A stretch of 64,000 bases of DNA from Scleromatobacter sp964418745 (GTDB taxonomy: Bacteria; Pseudomonadota; Gammaproteobacteria; Burkholderiales; Burkholderiaceae_C). The first letter of the stretch is position 1, and each line of letters starts with the position of its first letter. Below, in pieces: positions 39,425 to 47,468 of the stretch. The DNA is taken from positions 81,714 to 145,713 of the forward strand of contig CAYQMX010000019.1 in the NCBI GenBank assembly GCA_964418745.1, given 5' to 3'. Under the pieces are notes generated by a model, which was not told where the DNA came from, ran no database searches, and saw only the letters and a list, made by a program, of their open reading frames with translations. Made by a program: the position numbers and the translations under genes.

Positions 39425-39451
39425 GTGCATATGACAAGAAAGTATATGCAC
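39425..39451. promoter_or_regulatory. perfect 8-bp inverted repeat, operator-like
   Basis: GTGCATAT at 39425-39432 and ATATGCAC at 39444-39451 flank an 11-bp spacer in an AT-richer stretch, about 220 bp upstream of the TauE/SafE start. This is typical of a dimeric regulator site. No regulator gene is adjacent. Confidence 0.4.
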
Positions 39452-39537
39452 TGTATCGGCGCGCTGCCGGGCTGCACATCGGGGGTTTCCCGCTGTCACA
39501 ATGCACCAACATTGTTCAGGTAGTGTTCATTCGACGT

Positions 39538-41214
39538 TCAGGTCGTGATTTCCGACACGGCCCACTCCGCCGCGCGCTCCGCGATCATCAGGGTGGGCGA
39601 GTTCGTGTTGCCGCTGGTGATGTCGGGCATCGCGCTGGCGTCCACCACCCGCAGGCCGGCCACGCCACGCACGCGCAGGCGGGCGTCCAGCACGGCGTCG
39701 GGCTCGTCGTCGCGGCCCATGCGGCAGGTGCCCACCGGGTGGAAGATGGTCGTGCCGATGTCGCCGGCCAGCCGGGCCAGCTCGTCGTCGCTCTGGTAGT
39801 CCAGCCCCGGCTTGACCTCGCGCGGATGGAACGCCGCCAGGGCCGGCTGCGCCACGATGCGGCGCGTCAGCCGCAGCGACTCGGCGGCCACGCGCCGGTC
39901 GCCCTCGGTGGCCAGGTAGCGCGGCGCGATGCGCGGCGCCTGCGCCGGGTCGGCCGAGGTGATGTGCACCTCGCCGCGCGACTCCGGGTTGAGGTTGCAG
40001 ACGCTGGCCGTGAAGGCCTCGAACGCATGCAGGGGCTCGCCGAAGGCGTCCAGCGACAGCGGCTGCACGTGGTACTCCAGGTTGGCCCAGCGCCGGCCCG
40101 GGTCGGAGCGCGTGAACGCGCCCAGCTGCGACGGCGCCATGCTCATCGGACCGCTGCGCGACAGGGCGTACTCGGCGGCGATGCGCGCCTTGCCCAGCAG
40201 CGTGGCCGACAGGGTGTTGAGCGTGCGCGTGTTGTCGACCGCGAAGACGGCGCGCACCTGCAGGTGGTCCTGCAGGTTGGCGCCGACGCCGGGCAGCTCG
40301 TGGCGCGGCGCGATGCCCACCGCCTGCAGGCGCGATCCGTCGCCGATGCCCGACAGCTGCAGGATCTGCGGCGAGCCCACCGCGCCGGCCGACAGCAGCA
40401 CCTCGCCCCGGCAGCGCACCTGCACCGGCGCGTCGGCGCGGATGCGCAGCTCCACGCCCCGCGCCACGAGCCGCTCGCGCGCACCGGCCGGCGCGTCCTC
40501 CAGCAGCAGCCGCGTGACGTGGGCGCCGGTGAGCACCTGCAGGTTGGTCCGCTTCAGCGCCGGGCGCAGGAAGCCCTTGGCCGCGTTCCAGCGCACGCCG
40601 CGGCGCTGGTTCACCTCGAAGTAGCCGACGCCTTCGTTGTCGCCGCGGTTGAAGTCCTCGGTGGCCGGAATGCCGGCCTGCACCGCCGCCCGCGCGAACG
40701 CATCGAGGATGGGCCAGGACAGGCGCTGCTTCTCCACGCGCCACTCGCCGCCGGCACGCCGGCCCGTGGCGTCGTGGCCGGGGCCCGCATGCACGCCGGC
40801 CTCGTCGCCGCGCCAGTGATCCTCGTGGCGCAGGAAGTAGGGCAGGCAGTTGGCCCACTCCCACGCCGGGTCGCCGGTGCGGCGGGCCCAGCCGTCGTAG
40901 TCACGCGCCTGGCCGCGCATATAGATCATGCCGTTGATGCTGGAGCAGCCGCCCAGCACCTTGCCGCGCGGGTAGCGCAGCACGCGGCCGTTCAGGCCGG
41001 GGTCGGGCTCGGTCCTGTAGAGCCAGTCGGTGCGCGGGTTGCCGATGCAGTACAGGTAGCCGACCGGGATGTGGATCCACGGATAGCTGTCGCGTCCACC
41101 GGCCTCGACCAGCAGCACGCGGTGGCGCGGGTCGGCCGAGAGCCGGTTGGCCAGCAGGCAGCCGGCGGTGCCGGCGCCGATCACGATGAAGTCGAACGGG
41201 TCGCCGAGGTGCAT
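39538..41214 (-). CDS. GMC-family FAD-dependent oxidoreductase (choline/alcohol dehydrogenase type)
   Basis: 558 aa from the ATG at 41214. The N-terminal FAD-binding fold is FIVIGAGTAGCLLANRLSAD, with GGR. GMC signature 1 is GKVLGGCSSINGMIYMRGQ, and signature 2 lies near GEVLLSAGAVGSPQILQLSGIG. The C-terminal HPVGTCRMG and DASAMPDITSGNTNSPTLMIAE carry the catalytic His region. It oxidises a primary alcohol of unknown identity. An upstream ATG at 41313 overlaps the creD stop codon as ATGA and would add 33 non-conserved residues; coupling makes that start possible. Confidence 0.9.
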   Translation of the reverse strand: MHLGDPFDFIVIGAGTAGCLLANRLSADPRHRVLLVEAGGRDSYPWIHIPVGYLYCIGNPRTDWLYRTEPDPGLNGRVLRYPRGKVLGGCSSINGMIYMRGQARDYDGWARRTGDPAWEWANCLPYFLRHEDHWRGDEAGVHAGPGHDATGRRAGGEWRVEKQRLSWPILDAFARAAVQAGIPATEDFNRGDNEGVGYFEVNQRRGVRWNAAKGFLRPALKRTNLQVLTGAHVTRLLLEDAPAGARERLVARGVELRIRADAPVQVRCRGEVLLSAGAVGSPQILQLSGIGDGSRLQAVGIAPRHELPGVGANLQDHLQVRAVFAVDNTRTLNTLSATLLGKARIAAEYALSRSGPMSMAPSQLGAFTRSDPGRRWANLEYHVQPLSLDAFGEPLHAFEAFTASVCNLNPESRGEVHITSADPAQAPRIAPRYLATEGDRRVAAESLRLTRRIVAQPALAAFHPREVKPGLDYQSDDELARLAGDIGTTIFHPVGTCRMGRDDEPDAVLDARLRVRGVAGLRVVDASAMPDITSGNTNSPTLMIAERAAEWAVSEITT

Positions 41215-41309
41215 GGAGACGCATCTTAGCGAGCCAGGCTTGCCCCCGTCGTGCTCGGCGACCCACGCGGCGGCCCAGGCGTCGAGCCAGTGCCGCCGCG
41301 CCGGCGCGG

Positions 41310-42719
41310 TCATGCCGGTTCGCCGGCCGCGCCGCGCAGCCGCGCGAACAGGGCGTACCAGTCGATCCGCCGGGTCAGCAGCATCACCGTGGCGAGCGCG
41401 GCGAACAGCATCACCGAGCCGATGACCAGCGCGTTCTGCTCCATCTGCAGCAGCGCGTACAGCAGGCCGTACAGCAGCGCGATGCCGGCGCCGAACAGCA
41501 GTCCCGCGGCCAGGCGGCCCAGCATGGATGTCGCGTACACGCCCAGCAGCAGCGCGCAGGCCGAGGCGGCCGCGGCGTAGGCCTGGGCGAACGGCAGGTG
41601 CTCGGACAACGAGAGCAGCAGCAGGAAGAACAGCGACAGCGCCAGGCCCACCAGCAGGTACTGCACCGGGTGCACGCGGCGGCCCGAGAGCACCTCGACC
41701 AGGGCGACGGCGATGAACGTGAGCGCGACGAAAAGCAGGTCGTACTTCACGGCGCGATCGCTGAGCACGTACGGGTTGACCGGGTCGATGAAGCCGACGG
41801 CCATCAGGTCCAGGCACTTGTCCGACTTGGCGCTGCCGTCGCCATCCGCCGCCTCGCCGGTGAGGCTGGCCGGCGTGCACAGGCCCAGGCCACGGGCGAC
41901 GTCCGCGGGCGCCGTGGTGGCCAGGGCCGACAGGTTCCAGGTGGCGCTGAAGCCGTCGGTGCGCACCTCGCGCTGCTCGGGCGAGAACTGGCCGCCGAAC
42001 GACGGGTGCGGCCAGTCGGAGGCCAACGTCCAGCGCACGCTGTCGGCCGCGGGCACCCAGGCGAGCTGGCTGGTGCCGATCAGGTCGAGCTCGACGCGCA
42101 CCGACAGCGGCCGGGCGCCAGCGTCGCCGTCCACGCGCGCGGACGCGAGGCGGGCATGCAGGCCGCTGGCGTAGGCGGCCGCGGTCGTGCCCGGCTCCAC
42201 CGGCAACGGCTGGCCATCGGCGCTGGCGACCGCCGCGCGCACGCCGCGGACGTCGCTCAGGGCCACCAGCAGCACCGGCGCCTCGCATTTCAGGCGGCCG
42301 TCGGGGTGCTCCGGCGCGGGCTGCAGCGGCGCGAGCGAGGCGAAGTCCGCGGCCACCGTGAAGTGGCCCACCCAGGCGTTGACCTTGAACAGCCCGCGCC
42401 ACAGCGGGTCGGCCCGGGTGCGGCCGTCCACCGCCAGCCGGGTGGGCACCTGCTGCAGCGCGAAGTCGCGCCGGCCGGTGGTGACGGTGCGATCCTTGCC
42501 GGCGCCGGCCACCACGTCCCACTCCTCGCTGCAGACGCGCACCAGCAGCGGCCCCAGCACCGCCTGCGCCGCGGCGTGCGAGTGCTCGACGCCGCGCACC
42601 GCCTCCTCGCCGCGCCCCTTGCGCTCCTGCACCAGGCCCTCGATGCGACCCAGCACGACCACCAGCATCAGGCCCACGAGCGCGATCGCGCCCACCTTGG
42701 CCAGCAACGGAAACTTCAT
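41310..42719 (-). CDS. creD: CreD-like inner-membrane protein
   Basis: 469 aa from the ATG at 42719. One N-terminal membrane helix (LAKVGAIALVGLMLVVVLGRIEGLVQER) is followed by a large periplasmic part (about 40-300) and a cluster of five or six C-terminal helices (KYDLLFVALTFIAVALVEVL onward). CreD is the envelope-stress effector of CreBC; its biochemical role is unknown. It lies directly downstream of creC on the same strand, 98 bp away. Confidence 0.9.
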   Translation of the reverse strand: MKFPLLAKVGAIALVGLMLVVVLGRIEGLVQERKGRGEEAVRGVEHSHAAAQAVLGPLLVRVCSEEWDVVAGAGKDRTVTTGRRDFALQQVPTRLAVDGRTRADPLWRGLFKVNAWVGHFTVAADFASLAPLQPAPEHPDGRLKCEAPVLLVALSDVRGVRAAVASADGQPLPVEPGTTAAAYASGLHARLASARVDGDAGARPLSVRVELDLIGTSQLAWVPAADSVRWTLASDWPHPSFGGQFSPEQREVRTDGFSATWNLSALATTAPADVARGLGLCTPASLTGEAADGDGSAKSDKCLDLMAVGFIDPVNPYVLSDRAVKYDLLFVALTFIAVALVEVLSGRRVHPVQYLLVGLALSLFFLLLLSLSEHLPFAQAYAAAASACALLLGVYATSMLGRLAAGLLFGAGIALLYGLLYALLQMEQNALVIGSVMLFAALATVMLLTRRIDWYALFARLRGAAGEPA

Positions 42720-42817
42720 CTCTCTCTCCTCATGGGCGCCAGGAAGCGGCACCGATGCGCGACGATGCCGGTGCGACGTGAGGGCGCGATGAGTTCCGTG
42801 AAGCGAGCGTGAAGCGG

Positions 42818-44293
42818 CTACGACTCGAGCGGCAGGCGCACCGTCACGCGCAGCCCGGGCGCGGCCGGCTCGAACGTGACGGCGCCGCCGTGCAGCGCGG
42901 CGGCCTGCCGCACGATGGCCAGGCCCAGGCCGCTGCCGCGGCGGCCGTCGCGCGGGCGCGGCAGCGAGAAGAAGCGCTTGCCCAGCTGCGGCAGCGCGAA
43001 GTCCGACACGCCCGGGCCGGTGTCGCGCAGCGTGAACACCGCCTCCGCGCCGACCCGGCGCAGCGACGCGGTGATGGCCGAGCCCTCGGGCGCGAAGTCG
43101 AGCGCGTTGGACCACAGGTTGGAGAACAGCAGCACCAGCGACTCCGGGTCGCCGGCCAGCTCGATGTCGGCGCGCGCCTCCCACACGAGGCCGACGCCGC
43201 GCTGTATCGCCAGCGGCACGTGCGCCGTGGCGACCTCGTCGATCAGCGCCAGCAGCACGACCGGTCGCGGATGGGCGATCGCGCGCTGGCCCTCCAGGCG
43301 CGACAGCTCCAGCATGCGGTCGACGATGTCGCGCAGCCGCAGCGACTGCTCCTGGACCTGCTGCGCGAAGCGCTCGCGGTCCGGCGCGGGCAGCTCGTCG
43401 GCCAGCAGCTCGGCCGCGCCCTGGATCGCCGTGAGCGGGCTCTTGAGCTCGTGGGTCAGCGCGCGCACGGTGTGTTCCAGGTGCTCGCGATCCTCCAGCC
43501 GCTCGCGCATCTCGTCCACCGCCACGGCGAGGTCGCCCAGTTCGCCCGGCAGGCGCGGCACCGGCACGCGTTCGCCGGCGTGCACATGCGTCGCGTAGGC
43601 CTTGAGCTGGCGCACGGCGCGCACCATCCAGGTCGTCACCAGCACGCCCACCGCGGCCGACAGGCCCAGCAGCCAGAAGCCGGCGACGAAGATGCGGCGC
43701 CGGGCGCGGTCGATGAACTGCTGCACCGTGGCCAGCGGCTTGCCCACCGAGACGACGCCGATCACGCGCTCGCCGTCGCGCACCGGGGCGGCCACGTACA
43801 TCACCGAGCTGGCCTCGTCGTCGGGCACGCTGCGCGTGGCGCGTGCGCCGTACTGGCCGCGCAGCGTCAGGTAGACGTCGCGCCAGCGCGAGTAGTCGGC
43901 GCCGAGCGCCGAGCTGGCGGCGCCGGCCACCGAGGGCGCCGCCTGGGGGCCGAAGCCCGAGTCGAGCACGACGCGGCCACCGGCGTCCGTCACGTAGACG
44001 CGCAGGTCCAGCGTGCGCTTGTGCAGGCCCCAGATCTGCAGGTCCACCGGCCGCTGGCGATAGGCGGCGAGCTGGCGCGCGAGGTCGGAGTCCTGCAGCG
44101 TGCCGCCAGGGGGCATCGCGCGCAGGTCGGCGGCAGCCTGCTCGGCGATCAGGTTGGCGGTGTCGGCCAGGGCGTCTTCCATCACCTCGCGCGCGCTGGG
44201 CTTGACCTCGCTCTGGAACACCTGCAGCGCGAAGAAGCCGGCCAGGCCGGTGATGAGGAAGAACGCGAACAGCAGTCGCAGGCCGAGGCGCAT
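42818..44293 (-). CDS. creC: sensor histidine kinase CreC
   Basis: 491 aa. TM1 is RLLFAFFLITGLAGFFALQVF, followed by a periplasmic domain with DLQIWGLHKRTLDLRVYVTDA, TM2 near residue 185-205, HAMP, the H box ALTHELKSPLTAIQGAAELL, an N box (NLWSNALDFAPEG), a G1 box (DTGPGVS) and a G2 box (GSGLGLAIVRQAAALHGG). It is 6 bp from the stop of creB and upstream of creD, which supports the Cre assignment over other kinases. Confidence 0.92.
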   Translation of the reverse strand: MRLGLRLLFAFFLITGLAGFFALQVFQSEVKPSAREVMEDALADTANLIAEQAAADLRAMPPGGTLQDSDLARQLAAYRQRPVDLQIWGLHKRTLDLRVYVTDAGGRVVLDSGFGPQAAPSVAGAASSALGADYSRWRDVYLTLRGQYGARATRSVPDDEASSVMYVAAPVRDGERVIGVVSVGKPLATVQQFIDRARRRIFVAGFWLLGLSAAVGVLVTTWMVRAVRQLKAYATHVHAGERVPVPRLPGELGDLAVAVDEMRERLEDREHLEHTVRALTHELKSPLTAIQGAAELLADELPAPDRERFAQQVQEQSLRLRDIVDRMLELSRLEGQRAIAHPRPVVLLALIDEVATAHVPLAIQRGVGLVWEARADIELAGDPESLVLLFSNLWSNALDFAPEGSAITASLRRVGAEAVFTLRDTGPGVSDFALPQLGKRFFSLPRPRDGRRGSGLGLAIVRQAAALHGGAVTFEPAAPGLRVTVRLPLES

Positions 44294-44299
44294 CGCAGG

Positions 44300-45007
44300 T
44301 CAGCGGAAGGAGGCGGGGTCGAGGGCGTAGCCCATGCCCCGGTGGGTGGCGATCGGTTCGAGGTCGGGGCGCACCGCGCGAAGTTTGGCACGCAGCGTCT
44401 TCACGTGGGTGTCGACGGTGCGGTCGGTGGCCTCGCCGTCGCTGCCCCAGACCTCGTCGAGCAGCGCCTCGCGCGAGCGGATGCGCCCGGGCGTGCGCAG
44501 CAGCGCGCGCAGGAGTCCGAACTCGAGCCGGGTCAGCGCCAGCCACTGGCCGGCGAAGCGGATGCGCTGGCCGTCGGCATCGAGCTCGAACAGGCCCGGC
44601 GCGGGCTCGGCCGCGCCCGCGGGCGCCAGCGCCGCGCGCCGCAGCAGCGCGCGTACGCGCGCCACGAGCTCGCGCGGGCTGAACGGCTTGGTGAGGTAGT
44701 CGTCGGCGCCCAGTTCCAGGCCGACGACCCGGTCCAGTTCCTCGGCGCGCGCGGTCAGCATCAGTACCGGCAGGCCGCGCAGCGCGTCGCGGCCGCTCTG
44801 GCGCCATTCGCGGCACAGGTCCAGGCCGCTGCCGTCGGGCAGGCCCACGTCCAGGATGGCCAGCGCCGGCAGCGCGGCCGCCACGCCGGCGCGCGCGGCG
44901 CCCACCAGCAGCACGTGATCGACCGCGAACCCTTCGCGCTGCAGCGCGAAGGCCACGGTGCCCGCGATCGCCGGGTCGTCTTCCAGGAGAAGGATGCGTG
45001 CACTCAA
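44300..45007 (-). CDS. creB: response regulator CreB
   Basis: 235 aa if started at the TTG at 45007, whose bases TTGA overlap the MarC stop codon. No ATG or GTG gives a full receiver domain without running into marC. The receiver has E9/D10/D11, phospho-acceptor D53 (AILDVGLPDGSG), T in LMLTARAEE and K in DYLTKPFSP. The winged-helix C-terminal half ends RTVDTHVKTLRAKLRAVRPD then HRGMGYALDP. Operon marC-creB-creC-creD. Confidence 0.9.
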   Translation of the reverse strand: MSARILLLEDDPAIAGTVAFALQREGFAVDHVLLVGAARAGVAAALPALAILDVGLPDGSGLDLCREWRQSGRDALRGLPVLMLTARAEELDRVVGLELGADDYLTKPFSPRELVARVRALLRRAALAPAGAAEPAPGLFELDADGQRIRFAGQWLALTRLEFGLLRALLRTPGRIRSREALLDEVWGSDGEATDRTVDTHVKTLRAKLRAVRPDLEPIATHRGMGYALDPASFR

Positions 45008-45654
45008 TTGTTGGCCGACAGTCCGGACAGGGCGGGGAACAGCTTGAGCAGGCCGTCGGACAGCAGCTCGACGGCCATCGCCGCCAGGATCAGGCCCATC
45101 AGCCGGGTCATCACGTTGATGCCGGTGCGCCCGAGCAGCTTGGCGATGCGGCCGGCCGCCGAGAACGCCGCGAACGTGGCCAGCCCGATGACCACGCCGT
45201 AACCCACCAGCACCGCGTGCTGCAGGAGGGTGCGCGTCTTGTCCGCATAGATCACCATGGTGGAGATCGTGGCCGGCCCGGTCAGCAGCGGGATGGTGAG
45301 CGGCACGATGGCGATCGAGTCGCCCGCGTCCGCCTTGGCCTGGCCGTCGCCGACGTCCGAGCCGCGGCTCTCGGCCTGCTCGGCGTTGAGCATGTTCATC
45401 GACGAGATCAGCAGCAGCAGGCCGCCGCCGACCTGGAACGAGGCGATGGTGATGCCGAAGAACTCGATGATCTGCAGGCCGCAGATCGCGCTGAGCGCGA
45501 CCACCATGAACGAGGCGATGGCCGCCACGCGGATCGTGCGCTGGCGCTGCGCGGTGCTGAGGTTCTGCGTGAAATGCAGGAAGAACGGGATCGCCCCGAT
45601 CGGGTTGACGATGGCCAGCAAGGCGACGAGGGGCTTGAGCAGGTGCAGATCCAT
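45004..45654 (-). CDS. MarC-family integral membrane protein
   Basis: 216 aa, six hydrophobic helices. It contains the family motif LVALLAIVNPIGAIPFFLHFTQNLS and LTIPLLTGPATISTMVIYAD. Once linked to multiple antibiotic resistance, MarC is now regarded as of unknown function. It is the first gene of the marC-creB-creC-creD run and overlaps creB by 4 bp, so it is probably co-transcribed. Confidence 0.9.
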   Translation of the reverse strand: MDLHLLKPLVALLAIVNPIGAIPFFLHFTQNLSTAQRQRTIRVAAIASFMVVALSAICGLQIIEFFGITIASFQVGGGLLLLISSMNMLNAEQAESRGSDVGDGQAKADAGDSIAIVPLTIPLLTGPATISTMVIYADKTRTLLQHAVLVGYGVVIGLATFAAFSAAGRIAKLLGRTGINVMTRLMGLILAAMAVELLSDGLLKLFPALSGLSANN

Positions 45655-46007
45655 GCGGCGATTCTCGCCGCGGCCGAGTCCTTTCGATCGATGAAGTTCC
45701 CTGCCCGGTTCCGTGCAGCTGTCGAGATTGCGGGAAAACCCGTTGGTTCAAACCCTCGCGAAATGCGCGAAATGGCCCTCTTTCACCTGCAAGGAGGGGG
45801 GTCGCGCGTCCGGAAACGACAAAACAACAATTTCCTTGACTGCGCTTTGCATTTCGTGATTTGTTAGGCTCATAATCAAACCAGGGCAGCCGGTGCTTCG
45901 AGCATCCGTCTCCCGTTGATGCTGTGTCTGGTTGCGGCGCCTTCGCTTGATGGATCACGCTGGGTTGAAGCTCCACATGGTTTTTTTTCTTTGAAAGGGC
46001 TTCCCCA
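45655..46007. other. 353-bp spacer between marC and the RRM protein gene, with a long leader
   Basis: The right two thirds are AT-richer than average and probably hold a promoter (45847-45876) and a leader of about 125 nt before the GTG start at 46008. The leader contains T runs (TTTTTTTT near 45980) that may fold as a temperature-sensitive element, as in cold-shock mRNAs. No gene is seen. Confidence 0.5.
45847..45876 (+). promoter_or_regulatory. candidate sigma-70 promoter of the RRM protein gene
   Basis: TTGCAT at 45847-45852 and CATAAT at 45871-45876 are separated by 18 bp. A TTGACT lies 5 bp upstream of the first hexamer as an alternative -35. The predicted start near 45883 leaves a leader of about 125 nt. 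Confidence 0.45.
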
Positions 46008-46490
46008 GTGGGAAACAAACTGTACGTAGGCAACCTGGCCTATAGCGTTCGCGACGATTCACTGCAAGAGTCTTTCAGCCAGTTCGGCACCGTCACGTCC
46101 GCCAAGGTCATGATGGACCGCGAAACCGGCCGTTCCAAGGGCTTCGGCTTCGTGGAAATGGGCTCGGACGCTGAAGCGCAAGCAGCCATCAACGGCATGA
46201 ACGGCCAACCCCTGGAAGGCCGTCCCCTGGTCGTCAACGAAGCACGTCCGCGCGAAGAGCGTCCGGGCGGCTTCAGCGGCGCGCCGCGCAGCCCGTACGG
46301 CGGCGGTGGCCGTTCCGGCGGCGGTGGTGGCGGCGGCTACGGCGGTGGTGGCGGTGGCGGCTACGGTGGTGGCGGCGGCGGCGGTGGCCGTTCCGGTGGT
46401 GGCGGCGGCTACGGCGGCGGCGGCGGTGGCCGTTCCGGCGGCGGCGGCGGCTACGGTGGTGGCGGCAGCGGTGGCCGCGGCGGCTACTGA
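46008..46490 (+). CDS. glycine-rich RRM RNA-binding protein (cold-shock type)
   Basis: 160 aa, GTG start with GAAAGGG 8 nt upstream. The N-terminal RRM (residues 2-82) has RNP2 KLYVGNLAY and RNP1 SKGFGFVEM with both aromatic RNA-contact positions. The C-terminal half (about 95-160) is almost pure Gly with Arg/Ser/Tyr, as in cyanobacterial and proteobacterial Rbp proteins. It should bind single-stranded RNA and help translation or RNA folding at low temperature; the cold link is by family. Single-gene unit with a long leader and a strong terminator. Confidence 0.92.
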   Translation: MGNKLYVGNLAYSVRDDSLQESFSQFGTVTSAKVMMDRETGRSKGFGFVEMGSDAEAQAAINGMNGQPLEGRPLVVNEARPREERPGGFSGAPRSPYGGGGRSGGGGGGGYGGGGGGGYGGGGGGGGRSGGGGGYGGGGGGRSGGGGGYGGGGSGGRGGY

Positions 46491-46536
46491 GCACCTGCTC
46501 GCTGTTACTGACACGCATCTGTCGGTTTGAATGAAG

Positions 46537-46571
46537 AAAGCCCTGGCGCCTCGCGGCGCACGGGCTTTTTT
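46537..46571 (+). terminator. intrinsic terminator after the RRM gene, probably bidirectional
   Basis: Arms AAAGCCC (46537-46543) and GGGCTTT (46562-46568) enclose an inner 5-bp GC stem, with T6 after the right arm. The minus strand reads CTTTCTTC after the hairpin, so it may also end the SDR transcript coming from the right. Confidence 0.8.
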
Positions 46572-46691
46572 CATTGGCGGATCGCCACGCCTGCGCGGGC
46601 TGTGCCAGATCCCGAATCTTGCGCGGCGCGGACGGTGTCGAGTCCGACACGGGCGGGGCCCAGCCGGGCGGCAGTGCCGCTCAGCGAGCGC

Positions 46692-47468
46692 TTACTGCAT
46701 ATGGCGTTTCTTGCGCGGCCGCCGGGCCAGGACGCGGTCGTATATCCAGTTGGGCAGTATGCGCAGCACCCGCGCCAGCACCCCCATCTGCCACGGAATC
46801 ACGCGCAGGCCCGCGCCGGCGGCGATGGCGTCCAGCGCCTGGCGGGCGAATTTGTCGGCCGGCATCAGGAACGGCATCGAATATGAATTGCCCTGCGTGA
46901 GCGGGGTATCGATATACCCCGGGGCGATGGTCACGACGCGCACGCCGAAGGGCCGCAATTCGACCCGCAGGCTCTCGCAGAAACTGATCACGCCGGCCTT
47001 GCTCAGCGAATAGGCCGCGTGGCCCGGCAGGCCGCGGATGCCGGCGACGCTGGCGATGCCCACGAGGCGGCCGCCGCGGCGCTCGCGCATCGGCGCGATG
47101 AACGGCTGGAAGGTGGCGGCCATGCCCAGGTTGTTGGTCTCGATGACCGCGCGCAGCACCTCGAGGTCGGCCTCGACGCTCATGTCCACGCCTACGCTGA
47201 TGCCCGCGTTGGCGATCACGACGTCGGGCAACCCCTGCGCGGCGAGGCAGGCACGCCCGGCGGCGGTCATCGCGGCCGTGTCGCGCGCGTCCGCCACGTA
47301 GACCGCCGCGCGATCGGCGGGCCAACCCTGCGCGGCGATCCAGGCGCGCATCTCGTCGCCGCGTCGGGCGACCAGCGCCAGTCGGCCGCCGCGCCGGGCC
47401 CACTCCAGCGCCAGCGCCTGGCCGATGCCGCTGGACGCGCCGGTGATGAACAGCAGCGGCGCCGTCAT
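46692..47468 (-). CDS. short-chain dehydrogenase/reductase (SDR)
   Basis: 258 aa. It has cofactor motif TGASSGIGQALALEW, DAR loop YVADARDTAAM, NAGIS, catalytic Ser in GIASVAG and Y-x-x-x-K in AAYSLSKAGVISF. The basic residues after the Gly-rich loop (VARRGDE) suggest NADP(H). The C-terminus ends ARRPRKKRHMQ, unusually basic. It follows lptC with overlapping ATGA and so belongs to the kdsD-kdsC-lptC transcript, in the place where lptA is normally found. Confidence 0.92.
   Translation of the reverse strand: MTAPLLFITGASSGIGQALALEWARRGGRLALVARRGDEMRAWIAAQGWPADRAAVYVADARDTAAMTAAGRACLAAQGLPDVVIANAGISVGVDMSVEADLEVLRAVIETNNLGMAATFQPFIAPMRERRGGRLVGIASVAGIRGLPGHAAYSLSKAGVISFCESLRVELRPFGVRVVTIAPGYIDTPLTQGNSYSMPFLMPADKFARQALDAIAAGAGLRVIPWQMGVLARVLRILPNWIYDRVLARRPRKKRHMQ

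Larger units (their letters stand above)
39206..39537. other. 332-bp spacer between the TauE/SafE gene and the GMC oxidoreductase gene
   Basis: It contains a hairpin terminator (39283-39310), a 27-bp palindrome (39425-39451) and an imperfect 12-bp direct repeat at 39514-39525 and 39536-39547. The stretch 39370-39540 is notably richer in A and T than its surroundings. No gene is recognised. Confidence 0.55.

Noticed and set aside
41215..41313. Earlier start for the GMC oxidoreductase at 41313
   Set aside because: The added 33 residues are not conserved-looking and no ribosome binding site is seen, although the ATGA overlap with creD keeps it possible.
44300..46033. 577-codon frame covering creB and marC
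   Set aside because: The part upstream of creB is out of frame with marC and of shadow composition; only the creB part has recognisable domains.
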